A DNA stretch of 64,000 nucleotides from Paramacrobiotus metropolitanus (GCF_019649055.1 NW_026570284.1:620001-684000), one strand, 5' to 3'; counted from the stretch's first letter, positions 43,924-55,343 are shown. The notes: generated by a model from the sequence alone, not told the origin. A program made the numbers and translations.

Positions 43924-44813
43924 TATATCAAGCCGCTGTCCGAAATCTTGAAACTTATTGAATTGGTAAGGATACACACGGGAGCAAGGGTGCTGTACTG
44001 CAGTGAGTATTAAAAAAGCCAACCCACCCACGTATACGTACGGTTGGGCGAGGATAACCCACTTTTGTGGTTTAAAATTATGGCATGGTGCAAGATGAAA
44101 ATTTATAATAAAAGCTTTCGAAGTACTCACAGCAAGAAATTGCAATAACATTTTGACCACGGTCGTCGCCATATGCAGGGATTTATGCTGGCCGGGTCCA
44201 TTCTGGCGACGTTTGCCTGGAACAGCGAAAGGTGGCCTTACTCGCACTTTTATTGGATGAATTCTGCTTATTGGATGATTTTCATCACGATTATTGGGTC
44301 CATCATTACGTTATCATTATTGCTTTTAGAGCCACCGCTTCAAGTTGAGTGGCTGGTTGTGGTAAGAAACTGCAATTTCTGCATTGTAATTACCTCCAGT
44401 ACACAGTGTGGGTTAGCTGTGTGTGGTATTGCATAATGCGCATTCGAAGCCTGTTCTTTTGCCGGTTATAAGGAAGAGATTTTCTGCATCAGTGGGGCGA
44501 TTCTCTTTTGTGCTGCCGGGAGTGCCCTGATACCTGATTCCGTCGGTGATATCTATCATGGAGCTTGTATGGTAAATTGGGTGTGATTTTTCGTTCCGTT
44601 TCTTATATGCGTTGTTTGTTTTGAAGTACGACTTCCGTTAATTACTGTTCACAATTAGCAGTTGCCCAAATTTCAATAATACAATTTCACTTTTATTGAC
44701 ACATGGGGAGATATGGTTGCAATACAACTTTGTTGCAGTGGTTCTGCTGGTTAGCCATGATGACGTACGGAGTGGATACGTTCTTCAAATGTGAATTCTG
44801 GAGGAAAGATTAG
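43924..44813 (+). CDS. MARVEL-domain module D (no own N-terminal exon seen)
   Basis: Exons: 43924-43965 (YIKPLSEILKLIEL), 44179-44361, 44473-44571, 44739-44813 (stop TAG 44811). TM1 begins GFMLAGSILATFAWNS; TM4 reads FCWLAMMTYGVDTFFK. No first exon with an ATG is found in the 172 bases between module C exon 5 and this module; exon 5 of C ends in phase 0 and this exon begins in phase 0, so a C-D spliced chain is possible. A cryptic donor (AAAT|GTGAAT, exon end 44790) would instead join it in frame to the linker exon of module E. The extracellular loop between TM1 and TM2 is short. Coding is intact from exon 2 on. Confidence 0.6.
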
Positions 44814-44874
44814 CTTTATGATTTTTGCTACCACTGTTGCTTTCAACGAAATGCGAACCACCGTGTTGTTGCAG

Positions 44875-46170
44875 CTACGCTACTTTTTTCTCGGATTGAA
44901 ACACTGAGATTCCCGGACACACTGAATAAATCTGGTCTCACTGTCGCTGCAGTTGAGCCTCCTTTTTATAAACAGGTACAGCACAGTATTAATACTGATC
45001 ACATCGCTGACAATTGTAATATACTCTGCTGATCCATTTCTTTTGTTCGACTTCTCTCTCATTTTTTACGAACGTATACGGAAGTTGATACGGTTGTTTA
45101 GGGCTGTCTGACTTAATTTAATGGGTGTTTTATTCTAGTACTTCAAGACGATTTCCAGAATCATGAAGATCCTTGAACTAGTAAGACTGTAAGAGTACAT
45201 TAATGGAGATACCGAAACTGTTAATAACCCTAAAACGAATATAATACAGATACACATCTTCGAGCGCATTAGGATTTTTTCATGGAATACGAGAATATTT
45301 TTAAGGGTTTGAGAACACACGCTTAGCTGGACTTCTGCAGCAACCATATTTTGATTCACGCATGTTGTAGGTATTTATGCTGATTGCGCTCATTCTGGCA
45401 GCGACTAGCTGGAATTCAGACTGGATTCAAAAACACTCGTGCCACAGCTGTACTAGTATACAAACTGCTGCATGGACACAATTCGTCACAATTACGGGAT
45501 TTATCATTACACTCACCCTGTTATTTCTGGATTTATTCCACTTATTTAGTCCACTTCGCCAAGTTAAGTTGTTGTTCATAGTAAGTAATCCGGTCTCCTA
45601 TTACGAAGTCCATTATCAACCTGGAACATGTTTGGTAATCCGCATGACCGATAATTTCGACCGTTAGGAGGTGATATACTGCGGTATTGTGTCTATTCTG
45701 CTAATCACGGCCGGAGCTGTTATGATTGCTTATACCAAAATTGACGACACTGGTGGAGTCTGCACGGTAAACCGAACTACCTATATTTTTTTCCAAACTA
45801 TCTGTTCTCGACAAACCATAAAAATTTACTGTCGGCGCATGCGCCGTTTGTCTTAATTGTTTGTTGTTATTAATACTTTCCTGCGTAAGTTTTCATAAAG
45901 GCTTGTTTTCATTCAGTCGCATAACTCTACTTTCTTCAGTAGAAAATCGCACGCATTCTGCCAACAGCTTAATATTCAATACAGCAAAAACATGTATTCT
46001 AATGCGCGAATGTACAGTATATCGTCTGCAAGAAAATCCGCGAATATGCAGTATATCGTTTGCCAGAAAACCTAATTTTTCTCTTGCAGTTTTTTTGCTG
46101 GTCGGCTATGCTTACATATGCAGCCGATGCGATCTTCAAATTCATATCGTGGCGCAATGGACTCGACTGA
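44875..46170 (+). CDS. MARVEL-domain module E, beginning with a linker exon
   Basis: Exons: 44875-44975 (linker exon, starting in phase 1 and matching the C-terminal half of a normal exon 1), 45139-45180 (YFKTISRIMKILEL), 45371-45580, 45668-45766, 46090-46170 (TGA). All lengths fit one open frame. TM1 starts VFMLIALILAATSWNS; the TM1-TM2 loop has HSCHSCT; TM3 has TAGAVMIAYTK; TM4 has FFCWSAMLTYAADAIFKF then SWR. There is no ATG-bearing first exon: the linker exon has a clean acceptor (TGTTGCAG) only 84 bases after module D exon 5, and its phase matches a donor inside that exon. This module is therefore either the second half of a double MARVEL protein or has an undetected first exon. Confidence 0.65.
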
Positions 46171-47466
46171 ACAGCGTTATCACATTACATCGTGTAGAAG
46201 AAATTGTGACTTACGTAAAATTTTCCATTTGTTTGGCATAACGATTTCCTTAATAAATTTGTGAATATCAACCATTAACTGTACTGCAAGGAAATGTAGC
46301 GACGTACGGATCTTTAAAAAATAATTATCAGTCTATACACTGTACAGTGTACACCGTAGTTCTGCCGTATACAATACATCGATATACTGTACTTTACCGA
46401 CTAATTCAAAAGTGATTTAGGTCTAAAAAGAAACCAAGATCGTAAATATTAAGTGATTGAAATTTGATTAATCGGTGGTTAGTATTCATAAAATATTCCC
46501 AGTTTCTGCAAGAAACACCTCAAAGTACGCGTTGCACAGAATTAGAGTTCTGGGAAAGGGATAAAATTTTTTTGAGGAACTTTCCAAAATCTAGATTTCT
46601 TAGCAGAAATAAATTGTCACGTTTCGTATTTGTTTGAAAGTGTTGCGAGTAGATTTCTTTAATTGAATGTATTTTTGGCAGTTGAAAATAGTACTGTTAA
46701 AGTGTCTGAATGGATTTTATGTCGAAGTTGTTTTATAGAATCCCTTTATAATCGTTTTAGTCCAAGATTTTCTCCGTTTCCGGTGATTCTGTTCCACAAA
46801 ATTTTTCTGTGTAAGCTAAAACATGGATACCAGTGCATCGCCGCTTTTTATTGCAACATTGCGACGGTTTGTGCCGGCAAAAATAACTCAATGCAGCCCG
46901 GCTACGTGCATCCCGAATCTAAAAAATCGGACCTGCCGGGATTGCCAACTAAATTAAGTAGCAACGTCGAAACACAATTTTACTGTGACAAAATGGTACG
47001 ACCTTTACCTGACCTATGAGTGACACAAGATTTTTATAATCTATAGAATATTATTCCGAATAACGCATATTATATCGGTGAATAACGCATGCAGCTGCTT
47101 TATACATACTCGTACATAACGAAATAACGGGGTTGATTATACTGTTACGTAATGGACATTTTTGTGTATGATTAATCTACTTACTCACTTAGACCTTGTC
47201 ATCTGTTGCACTTTTGCCTATTTATACCGGCTTCTTTACGCTACTCACACACATTACTTTCATTCCTACATTTCTGCTCTGCCTTATTTCTTACTTTGTC
47301 GTATAATTAATAAACACACTACTACGCGGATGACCTTTGGCCTGTAATACTTTACTCTGCCTAAGTTTCGTAACAATACAGTACATCAAGACGTTTTGCG
47401 GAATCTTGAAACTGATGAACTGGTAAGGACACATACATACGATTACACGGTATGCATTGTACATAC

Positions 47467-47898
47467 TGTAGCGATAGTATTTGTACGAACGATAAGACCG
47501 CCTAGTTATGATGAATCATTCCACCGCGGTATGAATTTGTCCACTTTACCGGCTAGTTTCCTTTCTCATGAATTTCTAGAATTCAGTCTTGTGCTCAGCT
47601 TGCTACAGCTTGCATCTACTTGATTGTTCCTCTTGCTGAAACCCTTGCTTACAACCTTGCTGTGTTCTTGATTCCCTTGTCATTAAACATGCCTTGAGTT
47701 ACGTTGTTGCGTTTGACCGCTTGGGATGAACTAGCGTCATCCCAATCGGAGCCACCTGTGTAATTGTGTACATCAGTAAGAGCGTCCTCGGCCAGCATCG
47801 TTGCCGGCCGTGCCACCTTTCACACCAACAGCCGTTTAATCGTGGTAAAGGCTGATCGCCACCCCACTAGAACAGTAGCCAGATAGGCCACTGTTACA
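47467..47898 (+). repeat. 5' LTR of element 2
   Basis: 432 bp, TG...CA termini, preceded by ATAC. It is followed at 47899 by TGGCGCTCCTGT, the presumed primer-binding site, which I cannot assign to a specific tRNA. Confidence 0.95.
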
Positions 47899-48356
47899 TG
47901 GCGCTCCTGTAAAGAACACCTGGACGCCTGCAGCCTGTACCCCCGACTTGCATACCATCGACAGTTCGACACTTCCCACACCAACCAACGGAAGTCCCGG
48001 AACGGATCGCCGTTTCGTGAGTGTAACTGTGTCAGTTGATGCAGTGAGATTTGCATTTTTCGGTTTCGGTTTAGTTTTACACCGATTAAAATTTAAACGA
48101 ACGTCAAATTAATTTACACTCGTATCCTCGTTCCTGTTTTACTGGCATCAGTTTGTTATTAACAAACGGGCATAATTACGTTGTTAGTTTAATCCTGTTA
48201 CATTACTTGTTAGCACTTTCGTTGACATTACATTAACGTTGTTCACCCGGCACCGCTGTGTCGCCGTGCTTTTGTTCGCGCCAAAATTTCACCTTGTTGC
48301 AGTCAACAACTGACTGCTGGGAAAGAAAACATTAACCGTCATGGTCCAACAGCTAA
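47899..48356 (+). other. Leader of element 2
   Basis: Holds the presumed primer-binding site (TGGCGCTCCTGT at 47899-47910) and about 450 bases of untranslated leader. An ATG at 48342 in another frame opens a short upstream ORF that overlaps the gag start at 48357. Confidence 0.6.
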
Positions 48357-50816
48357 ATGGAATCTCACAAGATAACTCTGCAGTCTCAACTTGGTGAACT
48401 CACCAAGGCGCAGTTGCAGGACATCAGCAACAGTCTTCACGTCTACATTAACCAGAAAGTCTCTAAGTCAGGTTATGTTGATAAATTATCTTCCTACATG
48501 TTAAAGCACAACATTACTTTGCCGAACACTTGTATCATAGTGCCTTCCCTGCCGACTTGTATCATAGTGCCTTCCCTGCCGACATCACACGCAGACAGCG
48601 CAACGTCAACGTTTGCTGTCCAGTCTGTGTCCTCTGCTCAACCGGCCCGCAGCCTTACACATGCACCGTCAAGGGAAGACAGTGGACAGAGCGCAGTGCG
48701 TGGAACTACAGCATGCACCCACATCAGCCACACAGAACCGGTGCTTCGACACGACAGACTGGAGCAACGTTATAAACAGGAAGAAACATTAATAACCTTT
48801 TCAGATGATGAGCCTTCCGATGAGTCACTCACTCAAACTGCTTTGCACAGAGCTCATTTAGCAACCGCACAGGGAGAGCATGCCGCGCACACAGCCGCGC
48901 AGCACACCGCATCCGCTCATACCGATACAAACATTACTACTGTACAACTGCCGCTTGATATTAACCGCTTGGTACAAGCGCTCGAGTTACCGTCGCGTTA
49001 CGGCTATGCTGCAAAAGATTTCAATATTAAAGTTTTTAATGATACTCCTGATTATATTATCACTGCGTTCTTTCAACAATTCGAAAGAGCTGCCGACGCA
49101 ATTGGATGGAGTTCAGAAGATAGAATTTGTATCTTACCTACATACTTTGGTGATAAAGCACGTCAATATTTTGAGCGCAATTGGCCCACATGTTCGAAAT
49201 TAAATTATGAAGAGTGGAAATGCAAATTAATTGACCGCTTTTTCCCTAAAGATTATTTAATGAAGAAACGCATTGAATTATCAAAAAAGGTGTTTAAGAA
49301 AGGGTCGGATATAAAGACATTTCTGATTGATTTGGAAATTCTGTTTAACGAAATAGATCCTCAAATGTCTGATTCGCATAAACTTGTTGAACTTCACCGC
49401 GCATTTTACAGTATGCCAGAATACAGGAAATATCTTATAGTTTCTCGCGCAGTTACCTTCTCTGAAGCTCGTTCTGTACTTGAAAAAGTAGCTGCTGCCG
49501 ACACCGCAGTAAACATTACTGTACAATCCGATCAGACTGAAATTAAACTCTCCGACACTTGTAACCGTCACAGTGACAACAAGGGTACCGACGCCAAGCG
49601 ACACCGTACTCGCCAGGAACATTATAATGCTTCAGATGACCATCGGTCATCCAGCCCGAGACGGCATCTTGTACGTGCTGATTCCTATCACAGCCGTAGA
49701 AATACTAATGGCAACCGGTCACCCAGTGCGCACCGCCGCCGCTCACGTTCCCCGAATTACCGTGCTCAGCGCCGTCCCTGCTCGCCCGACAGCGATTACA
49801 GCGCTGATAATCGCCGTACACATTACCGGGAACACCACAACCACACACTCGAGAGTGATCGTCGTTACACACATTATCGTGACAAGCACCGTAGTCAATC
49901 GCCTAAACGTGACTACACAAAATATTGTAATCGGAAAAATTACAATGCGGAAAAGAGAATACATCCTAAATTTATTGATTTCGACAGCTATAGATTAAAC
50001 AACGGAAAATTATTTTGTCCAAAATGTCTGGATTTTTTCCATTCGTATGGAGAATGCACCAGCTACAGCATCAATGACAAACATATCATACCGCGCCTAT
50101 GCCCTGATGATATTAAAGCCAAAGTTCAAGCAGAATACGACGATTACATTAACTGCACGTTGGAACGCAAAGGAGCTGCATTCCTGTTCAGTAGACAGTG
50201 GAAACGACTGAATACCTACAGGAAAGGAGGGACGTACGGATATGACTATGTACCTCCCGTGTTCTACAGTGTTACGGAGATTAACCTCTACAGTAGTCGC
50301 TCAGATAACCCGGCATCTCGCTGCAGAAAAATATTAAATGAACAGAAAGAAGAAATGAAAAAACCTGATCTGTTAAAACCGCGTACACCGTATGTTACGA
50401 ATGCTGTTACTGGAAAACTAAATGAAAATGTTTTGCAATCGACAGATTCAAGCGCATTAGCCACAACGATTCCTCAGAAGGTGGAATTTTGTGAGACATT
50501 ACTGAGTGAAATTTTAACGGAATTGATAACACCTACATTACAGTCGACGTCCGAGACTATAGAATTTTCGCAGTCAGCACACACTCCGGTCGTACAAGAA
50601 GTGCCGAAAATTATATATTCACCACCGTTGATATTACAAGAAAAATTAAAGGAAATGGTTTCCATAATACAAAGTATTCGCTCGTCCTCATTTTACCAGC
50701 GATTAATGAGACAAACGCATATTATTTTCCCAAACGTAACAGCACCGACATCGCACGAAAGCTCCACTACTTCCCCACAGCACCGGATAAACGCGGAAAA
50801 TTTCCGGATACCGTGA
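48357..50816 (+). CDS. gag: Gag protein of element 2 (819 aa)
   Basis: ATG 48357 to TGA 50814. The N-terminal 50 residues (LTKAQLQDISNSLHVYINQ) resemble a SAP-like helix pair. A 9-residue tandem duplication CIIVPSLPT occurs at about residues 59-76. A retrotransposon Gag capsid-type domain follows (about residues 240-390; DYIITAFFQQFERAADAIGW, LPTYFGDKARQYF, WKCKLIDRFFP). Then comes a long Arg/Ser/His/Tyr-rich basic stretch likely to bind RNA, and a CX2CX4HX4C zinc knuckle (CPKCLDFFHSYGEC, about 50016-50057). The C-terminal 200 residues are Ser/Thr-rich. The frame is fully intact. It is not closely similar to the Gag of element 1. The product should assemble particles that package this element's RNA. 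Confidence 0.9.
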   Translation: MESHKITLQSQLGELTKAQLQDISNSLHVYINQKVSKSGYVDKLSSYMLKHNITLPNTCIIVPSLPTCIIVPSLPTSHADSATSTFAVQSVSSAQPARSLTHAPSREDSGQSAVRGTTACTHISHTEPVLRHDRLEQRYKQEETLITFSDDEPSDESLTQTALHRAHLATAQGEHAAHTAAQHTASAHTDTNITTVQLPLDINRLVQALELPSRYGYAAKDFNIKVFNDTPDYIITAFFQQFERAADAIGWSSEDRICILPTYFGDKARQYFERNWPTCSKLNYEEWKCKLIDRFFPKDYLMKKRIELSKKVFKKGSDIKTFLIDLEILFNEIDPQMSDSHKLVELHRAFYSMPEYRKYLIVSRAVTFSEARSVLEKVAAADTAVNITVQSDQTEIKLSDTCNRHSDNKGTDAKRHRTRQEHYNASDDHRSSSPRRHLVRADSYHSRRNTNGNRSPSAHRRRSRSPNYRAQRRPCSPDSDYSADNRRTHYREHHNHTLESDRRYTHYRDKHRSQSPKRDYTKYCNRKNYNAEKRIHPKFIDFDSYRLNNGKLFCPKCLDFFHSYGECTSYSINDKHIIPRLCPDDIKAKVQAEYDDYINCTLERKGAAFLFSRQWKRLNTYRKGGTYGYDYVPPVFYSVTEINLYSSRSDNPASRCRKILNEQKEEMKKPDLLKPRTPYVTNAVTGKLNENVLQSTDSSALATTIPQKVEFCETLLSEILTELITPTLQSTSETIEFSQSAHTPVVQEVPKIIYSPPLILQEKLKEMVSIIQSIRSSSFYQRLMRQTHIIFPNVTAPTSHESSTTSPQHRINAENFRIP

Positions 50817-51057
50817 GGGACCCCTTCCCAATCCCGGACATATCCAGCGGAACCTGATTGTAGGATTCTTCCGATCGCCGGATGGATTCTCGTGGTAGTT
50901 CAACGTGAGGGACCACCACGCCGTACGTTAAGGATCATCCCGGACCATTGTGCTGTACAGCTTACTAATTCCTAACGCTTAATTTTCCTGTTTTCTTATG
51001 TAACTTTTGTTTTGTTGTCTTGATGAGACAGGTATATCTCATCGCTACCGTGAGGGA
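50817..51057 (+). other. 3' untranslated region of element 2
   Basis: Short non-coding region. The block CGTGAGGGA occurs three times (about 50811, 50904 and 51049), the last immediately before the 3' LTR, where it can serve as the polypurine tract. Confidence 0.6.
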
Positions 51058-51489
51058 TGTAGCGATAGTATTTGTACGAACGATAAGACCGCCTAGTTAT
51101 GATGAATCATTCCACCGCGGTATGAATTTGTCCACTTTACCGGCTAGTTTCCTTTCTCATGAATTTCTAGAATTCAGTCTTGTGCTCAGCTTGCTACAGC
51201 TTGCATCTACTTGATTGTTCCTCTTGCTGAAACCCTTGCTTACAACCTTGCTGTGTTCTTGATTCCCTTGTCATTAAACATGCCTTGAGTTACGTTGTTG
51301 CGTTTGACCGCTTGGGATGAACTAGCGTCATCCCAATCGGAGCCACCTGTGTAATTGTGTACATCAGTAAGAGCGTCCTCGGCCAGCATCGTTGCCGGCC
51401 GTGCCACCTTTCACACCAACAGCCGTTTAATCGTGGTAAAGGCTGATCGCCACCCCACTAGAACAGTAGCCAGATAGGCCACTGTTACA
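51058..51489 (+). repeat. 3' LTR of element 2
   Basis: 432 bp, apparently identical to the 5' LTR at 47467-47898, followed by the target duplication ATAC. Confidence 0.95.
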
Positions 51490-52414
51490 ATACCGTTTAA
51501 TTAAGTGTTTATTTTGTAGAAATCCTGAGTGAGACTGGTGACAGAAACATATTTTTTCATGCTGTACGAATATTTGCAAGCAATAAGGGCTCACAGCTAC
51601 CTATACCGGTACAGTACTAAAAGTTGAGAACTTTTAACGTGCTCTCAACATGAATAGCCATGTGCCATTTGTAGGGCCTTTTGCTGGTTGCGTTTGCTTT
51701 GGCGACGAAAGTGTGGACCACTGAAAAAGGGGGATACTGGTGGCCTTGCGGGCAGAGTTACTGCAAAAATACCATTTATTGGGCGTTTTCCGTCACCCTT
51801 ATTGGATACATCATTACGTTCATATTACTCTTTCTACATTTGTCCCATTTAATTAGCCACTGCAACAAATTAAATGGCTATTTATGGTGAGCAATCGCGA
51901 TTTTATTCTTGTAACACCCAATAATGATTCGAGGTTCTACGTATCTGCATTGTATAACTAGCATCGACCTTTTTTCCGGTTAGGAAATTACAAAGTATTT
52001 CTGCTACACTGTGGCGATTCTGCTTTGTTTTGCCGGCGCTATCTTGGTTCCTTACGCCAACGGTGATACCGTTCGGGGAGCTTGTACGGTATATTAATGA
52101 CACTCGACCATATTAATTTTTTGTCCGCGTGTACTATGTGCTTTTTAATTTTGTAAAACGAATTTCGGTGTAGTGTAGTTTTAATAGTTTCAGATGAAGT
52201 TTCAATAATATTTTCTTGCAGGGTTTCTGCTGGTTAGCTATGATGACGTTTGGAGTGGATGCGATTTATAAATGTAATTTCTGGCGAAATATTCAAGTTG
52301 CTTTCTATCAGGAGAATCAGAAAATTTTTTTGCATTTAATCTAAACTGCAACTGATGTTTGCATTTTTTCTGACAATGGCAGCCCCGGACCGTTTACAAA
52401 TTCTCTTGTTGCAG

Positions 52415-52904
52415 CCGCGCTATTTTTTTCTGCGATTGGAAAACTGATTTGCCCCGAAATGCTGCTTAAATCTCCAAGAGCTGCTGAAGTTAAACCTTAC
52501 GTTGACAGACAAGTACGATAATATACTACATCGCTACGGTAAGCTTTTTTACCGTTCCGGTGTCCTTCGTTCTCCCTATACTCCTATAATACTTTGTATA
52601 TTTACAGATGTAGCGTATGTAAGTACTCGTACAAAGGTTGTACGAGTATCTCGTGAAATGGATAATGGCCTATGGCTAATGTGCCGTAGCAACGGCATTG
52701 TTGTTGTCCGTTATTGTTGCCATGTTTAGTGTTTAGTTGGTTGTTTGCTGCTGTCCCGAGCGGACATAATAAAAGATTATGCCGTTCGTTTCATACATGA
52801 CAACAGAAGTTGGTGCGTTATATCTTTTTGTGCGACTTAATTCAATGACAGTATACTTTTAATATTTCAAGACGTTTTCCGGAATGATGAACAATATTGA
52901 ACTG
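52415..52904 (+). pseudogene. Truncated MARVEL-domain module G
   Basis: A linker exon (52415-52512, acceptor CTTGTTGCAG, phase 1, ending VKPYVDRQ) and an exon 2 (52863-52904, YFKTFSGMMNNIEL) are present. The acceptor before exon 2 has AA where all other modules have AG. No exon 3-5 follows on this strand; the next 100 bases run into the tail exon of module H on the other strand. The linker exon again follows exon 5 of the preceding module (F) and matches the phase of a donor there (AAAT|GTAATT, 52273). Confidence 0.6.
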
Positions 52905-52997
52905 GTAAGAACATTGCACACGGGCCGTAAAATTAAATACTGTAACATATGTTCAAAACAAAAATCTGGAAACATAGGCATCAAGCATCTCCAGTTG

Positions 52998-55235
52998 CTA
53001 GCTATCAATCGGTTCGCCTTTCGATGAGACAGTACGGTCATTTTCCACTTTGGTCTCTTCTAAGTCCTGCAAAACAGTGTTGCATCTGTTAAAAAATCCC
53101 GGTTACTACGCCCAATTTAACTACGCCTATTTTAAGATGACAAAATGCACTGCGTATGAATGTATGCTGCACATGAATGTGTTGGAAAATGATTATTTTT
53201 CTGTTGGATTTTTAACCACAATACCTTGGACTGATCGCTGGATTCTCTGAATATTTGTATATCTTTAAGGAAGAGGAAGGCGTTTATTCCATACGCAATC
53301 GCTGCAGTCCAGCAAAATAGCTGTATTAACAGAAAAAACGTATTGCACGAGTACGTACGACCTTGTATGCACATTATATGAACCAAACAAAAAAAATTTT
53401 ATGTTGACGTTTCTGTTTTGTTATAAATCTAGGCACAGGTACCTATCGTTTTTTTAAAACACCGTAGTTTATGCCAATGCCCAGCGCCCTGAGGTGTACT
53501 CTGTTATTTAATAAACTTTGACGGCAAATTTTCTATGTGGCTTTTAATGATTACGCTAATGCTGCACTGGAAAGGTCAAAGAAAAGTTTAATCTTTTGGT
53601 TGGCTGTGTCGATAATTGAATAAGCCGTTCACAAATTAGAAGTCAAAATTTTACAATGCTATTTAATTTTTTAGCAGAATAAGAAAACTGACCACACATA
53701 ACAATTTGTTGACAAACGTATGCGCATCGGAGTCAGGGATCATAACAGCTCCAGCGAACAGCATGCAGTGTACTTCCACTAGGGAGTACACTAACTCCTG
53801 TAATAAATAATTTAGCAATCAAATTTTATTACAACGATCAACATTGCGAGAAAAGCTAATAATCGCAACGCAGAATTGCAGCTGTATAGTTAATAAATTT
53901 GTGTACATAGAGTCGGAATCTTGCAAAACTTCGTCAAAATCAAAATCAATAAAATACCAATAATTACTTAAATTAAATACTAGTATCAAATGACAACAGT
54001 ACAACGAAAACTTTTATATTTAAGCATCGCGCGACGGCGTCACTGCGTCGAAGTAGCCTTACGATGGTATTCCAAGGAACTGCAGGAAATGCATCCACGA
54101 GATGAAACAGTTGCATAATCAGAAGTGCCAAAGTTGCAACGAATGCAATGGCAGTGGTTGACACTGCTGTTATATATCCACAAATATCACTCGTATACCA
54201 GAAGCCATGGGGGGACATGCAGACTGACGCAAGAAATGCGATGAACGTGCACTCCTGCATCCATAAAACAAGCAATGCATGTAACATACTTCTACCAAGG
54301 TGCACAGGGTTGACCTGGTGCTGAGTAAAACTGGCAAAAAGTTTAGTAATTTTTTTTGCCGTCACAACTCGTTAACATTTTTTCGAAAGATAAAAGAAAT
54401 ACAATGGTAAAACGGCCATCAAGTTGTAAACATGTGACAGTGATTTTAACGGACGATCCATAAAGGCTACAAAATTTTAACAGACAGAAAGCCTTTGTGA
54501 AATTCCAAAAAACATCTGAGTCGAGTAAACTAGTAGAAGTTTGGCTTGAATCGGACATGAATACATAAAGGTCAGGGAGGCACTGAACTAACTACATATA
54601 GTCTATCTGCGCCCTGCAGTCGCAGTTACTTGGACTGCCATAAGGCCCGCTCATATTCATAGTTCGACTTATGCATAAATCATAATTTTACATCAAATCG
54701 ATAGCAAGCATGAAAAACTATAATAAGATGTGCAATCCGTGTTATAATATTCCAAGCGGTTGAGGCTGTAGGCCGTGCCACACGTCTGACGCCTTGGACG
54801 AAAACATGTAGAAAACTTCTATAAAGCCAGCTTCAGCTTCACTCAGCACCAGGTGTACCCTATAAAGTATGGAATATACATGCAGTACCGTACCATTTCA
54901 ACAGTTTTCAGTAGTCCGGATAACGTCTTGAAGTACTAAAGATGAGCACACATAAAAAACTGACTGGGATAGTGCATTAAAGATATTATAACAATTCTTT
55001 GCTTTAAAATGATGTACATAAGGAAAAACAACTTGGAAATGAAATTTCTTTAAATCAGGCAAACCTGTGTTTCGAAATAAGTTTTAGCGTGGACGATGGA
55101 TTTGACAGGCGTTTCTGGCAGATCCGATTTTCCAGATTCAGAATACAAGTATCGCGACTGCAGCAAAGTATTTTTTTTGCCGGAAGAAACGATCACGATG
55201 TTATATCGATAAAGCGGCAATTCTTTGGTCTCCAT
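52998..55235 (-). CDS. MARVEL-domain four-pass membrane protein, module H (inverted)
   Basis: Complete gene on the minus strand: exons 55235-55065, 54935-54894, 54254-54063, 53797-53693, 53320-53225, 53066-52998 (TAG). Phases agree; 224 residues. The N-terminus is METKELPLYRYNI; exon 2 reads YFKTLSGLLKTVEM; TM1 ECTFIAFLASVCMS; TM2 TAIAFVATLALLIMQLF; TM3 LFAGAVMIPDSD; TM4 LFCWTAAIAYGINAFLFLK. The tail (LEETKVENDRTVSS) shares ETKVEN with the alternative frame of module A's last exon. It resembles modules A and C more than B or E in the TM2 loop (PAVPWNTI). It is the only module on the minus strand; the cluster orientation flips between 52904 and 52998. The conserved upstream element lies about 110-125 bases before its ATG. 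Confidence 0.85.
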
Positions 55236-55343
55236 GTTTTACAAAAATCCAGAAACTTTACTAGATACCGAAAACGATGCAGATGAAAACTGCAGAGCAA
55301 AATAGCTACTCAAAATTAGTCCTCCAAATCCGTCTCAAAACAG

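Larger units (their letters stand above)
47467..51489 (+). mobile_element. 4.0-kb Gag-only LTR retrotransposon (element 2, TR-GAG type)
   Basis: Two 432-bp direct LTRs, TGTAGCGATAG...CACTGTTACA, appear identical by eye. They are flanked by a 4-bp duplication ATAC (47463-47466 and 51490-51493). Inside are a leader, one 819-codon Gag frame and a short 3' region; there is no protease, RT or integrase. Such terminal-repeat Gag-only elements (TR-GAG) are known non-autonomous retrotransposons mobilised by a Pol from elsewhere. The insertion lies in intron 2 of MARVEL module F in the same orientation. Identical LTRs mean a very young copy. Confidence 0.95.
46823..52344 (+). pseudogene. MARVEL-domain module F, frameshifted, with element 2 in intron 2
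   Basis: Exons by homology: 46823-46995, 47382-47422, 51675-51886, 51984-52088, 52222-52344. Exon 1 begins with ATG (MDTSASPL) but the conserved remainder (CNIATVCAGK...KKSDLPG) is in another frame. Exon 2 is 41 nt instead of the otherwise invariant 42. Exon 3 is 212 nt, not a multiple of three, with a frame slip near its end before WLFM. Exons 4 and 5 are well preserved (GAILVPYANGDTVRG; FCWLAMMTFGVDAIYK). The three shifts sum to a multiple of three in total length, but the conserved frame is broken locally. Element 2 lies between exons 2 and 3. Confidence 0.7.

Noticed and set aside
49573-49998. 141-codon alternate frame inside gag of element 2
   Set aside because: Overlaps the Arg/Ser-rich part of Gag, where codon bias opens other frames; no independent evidence.
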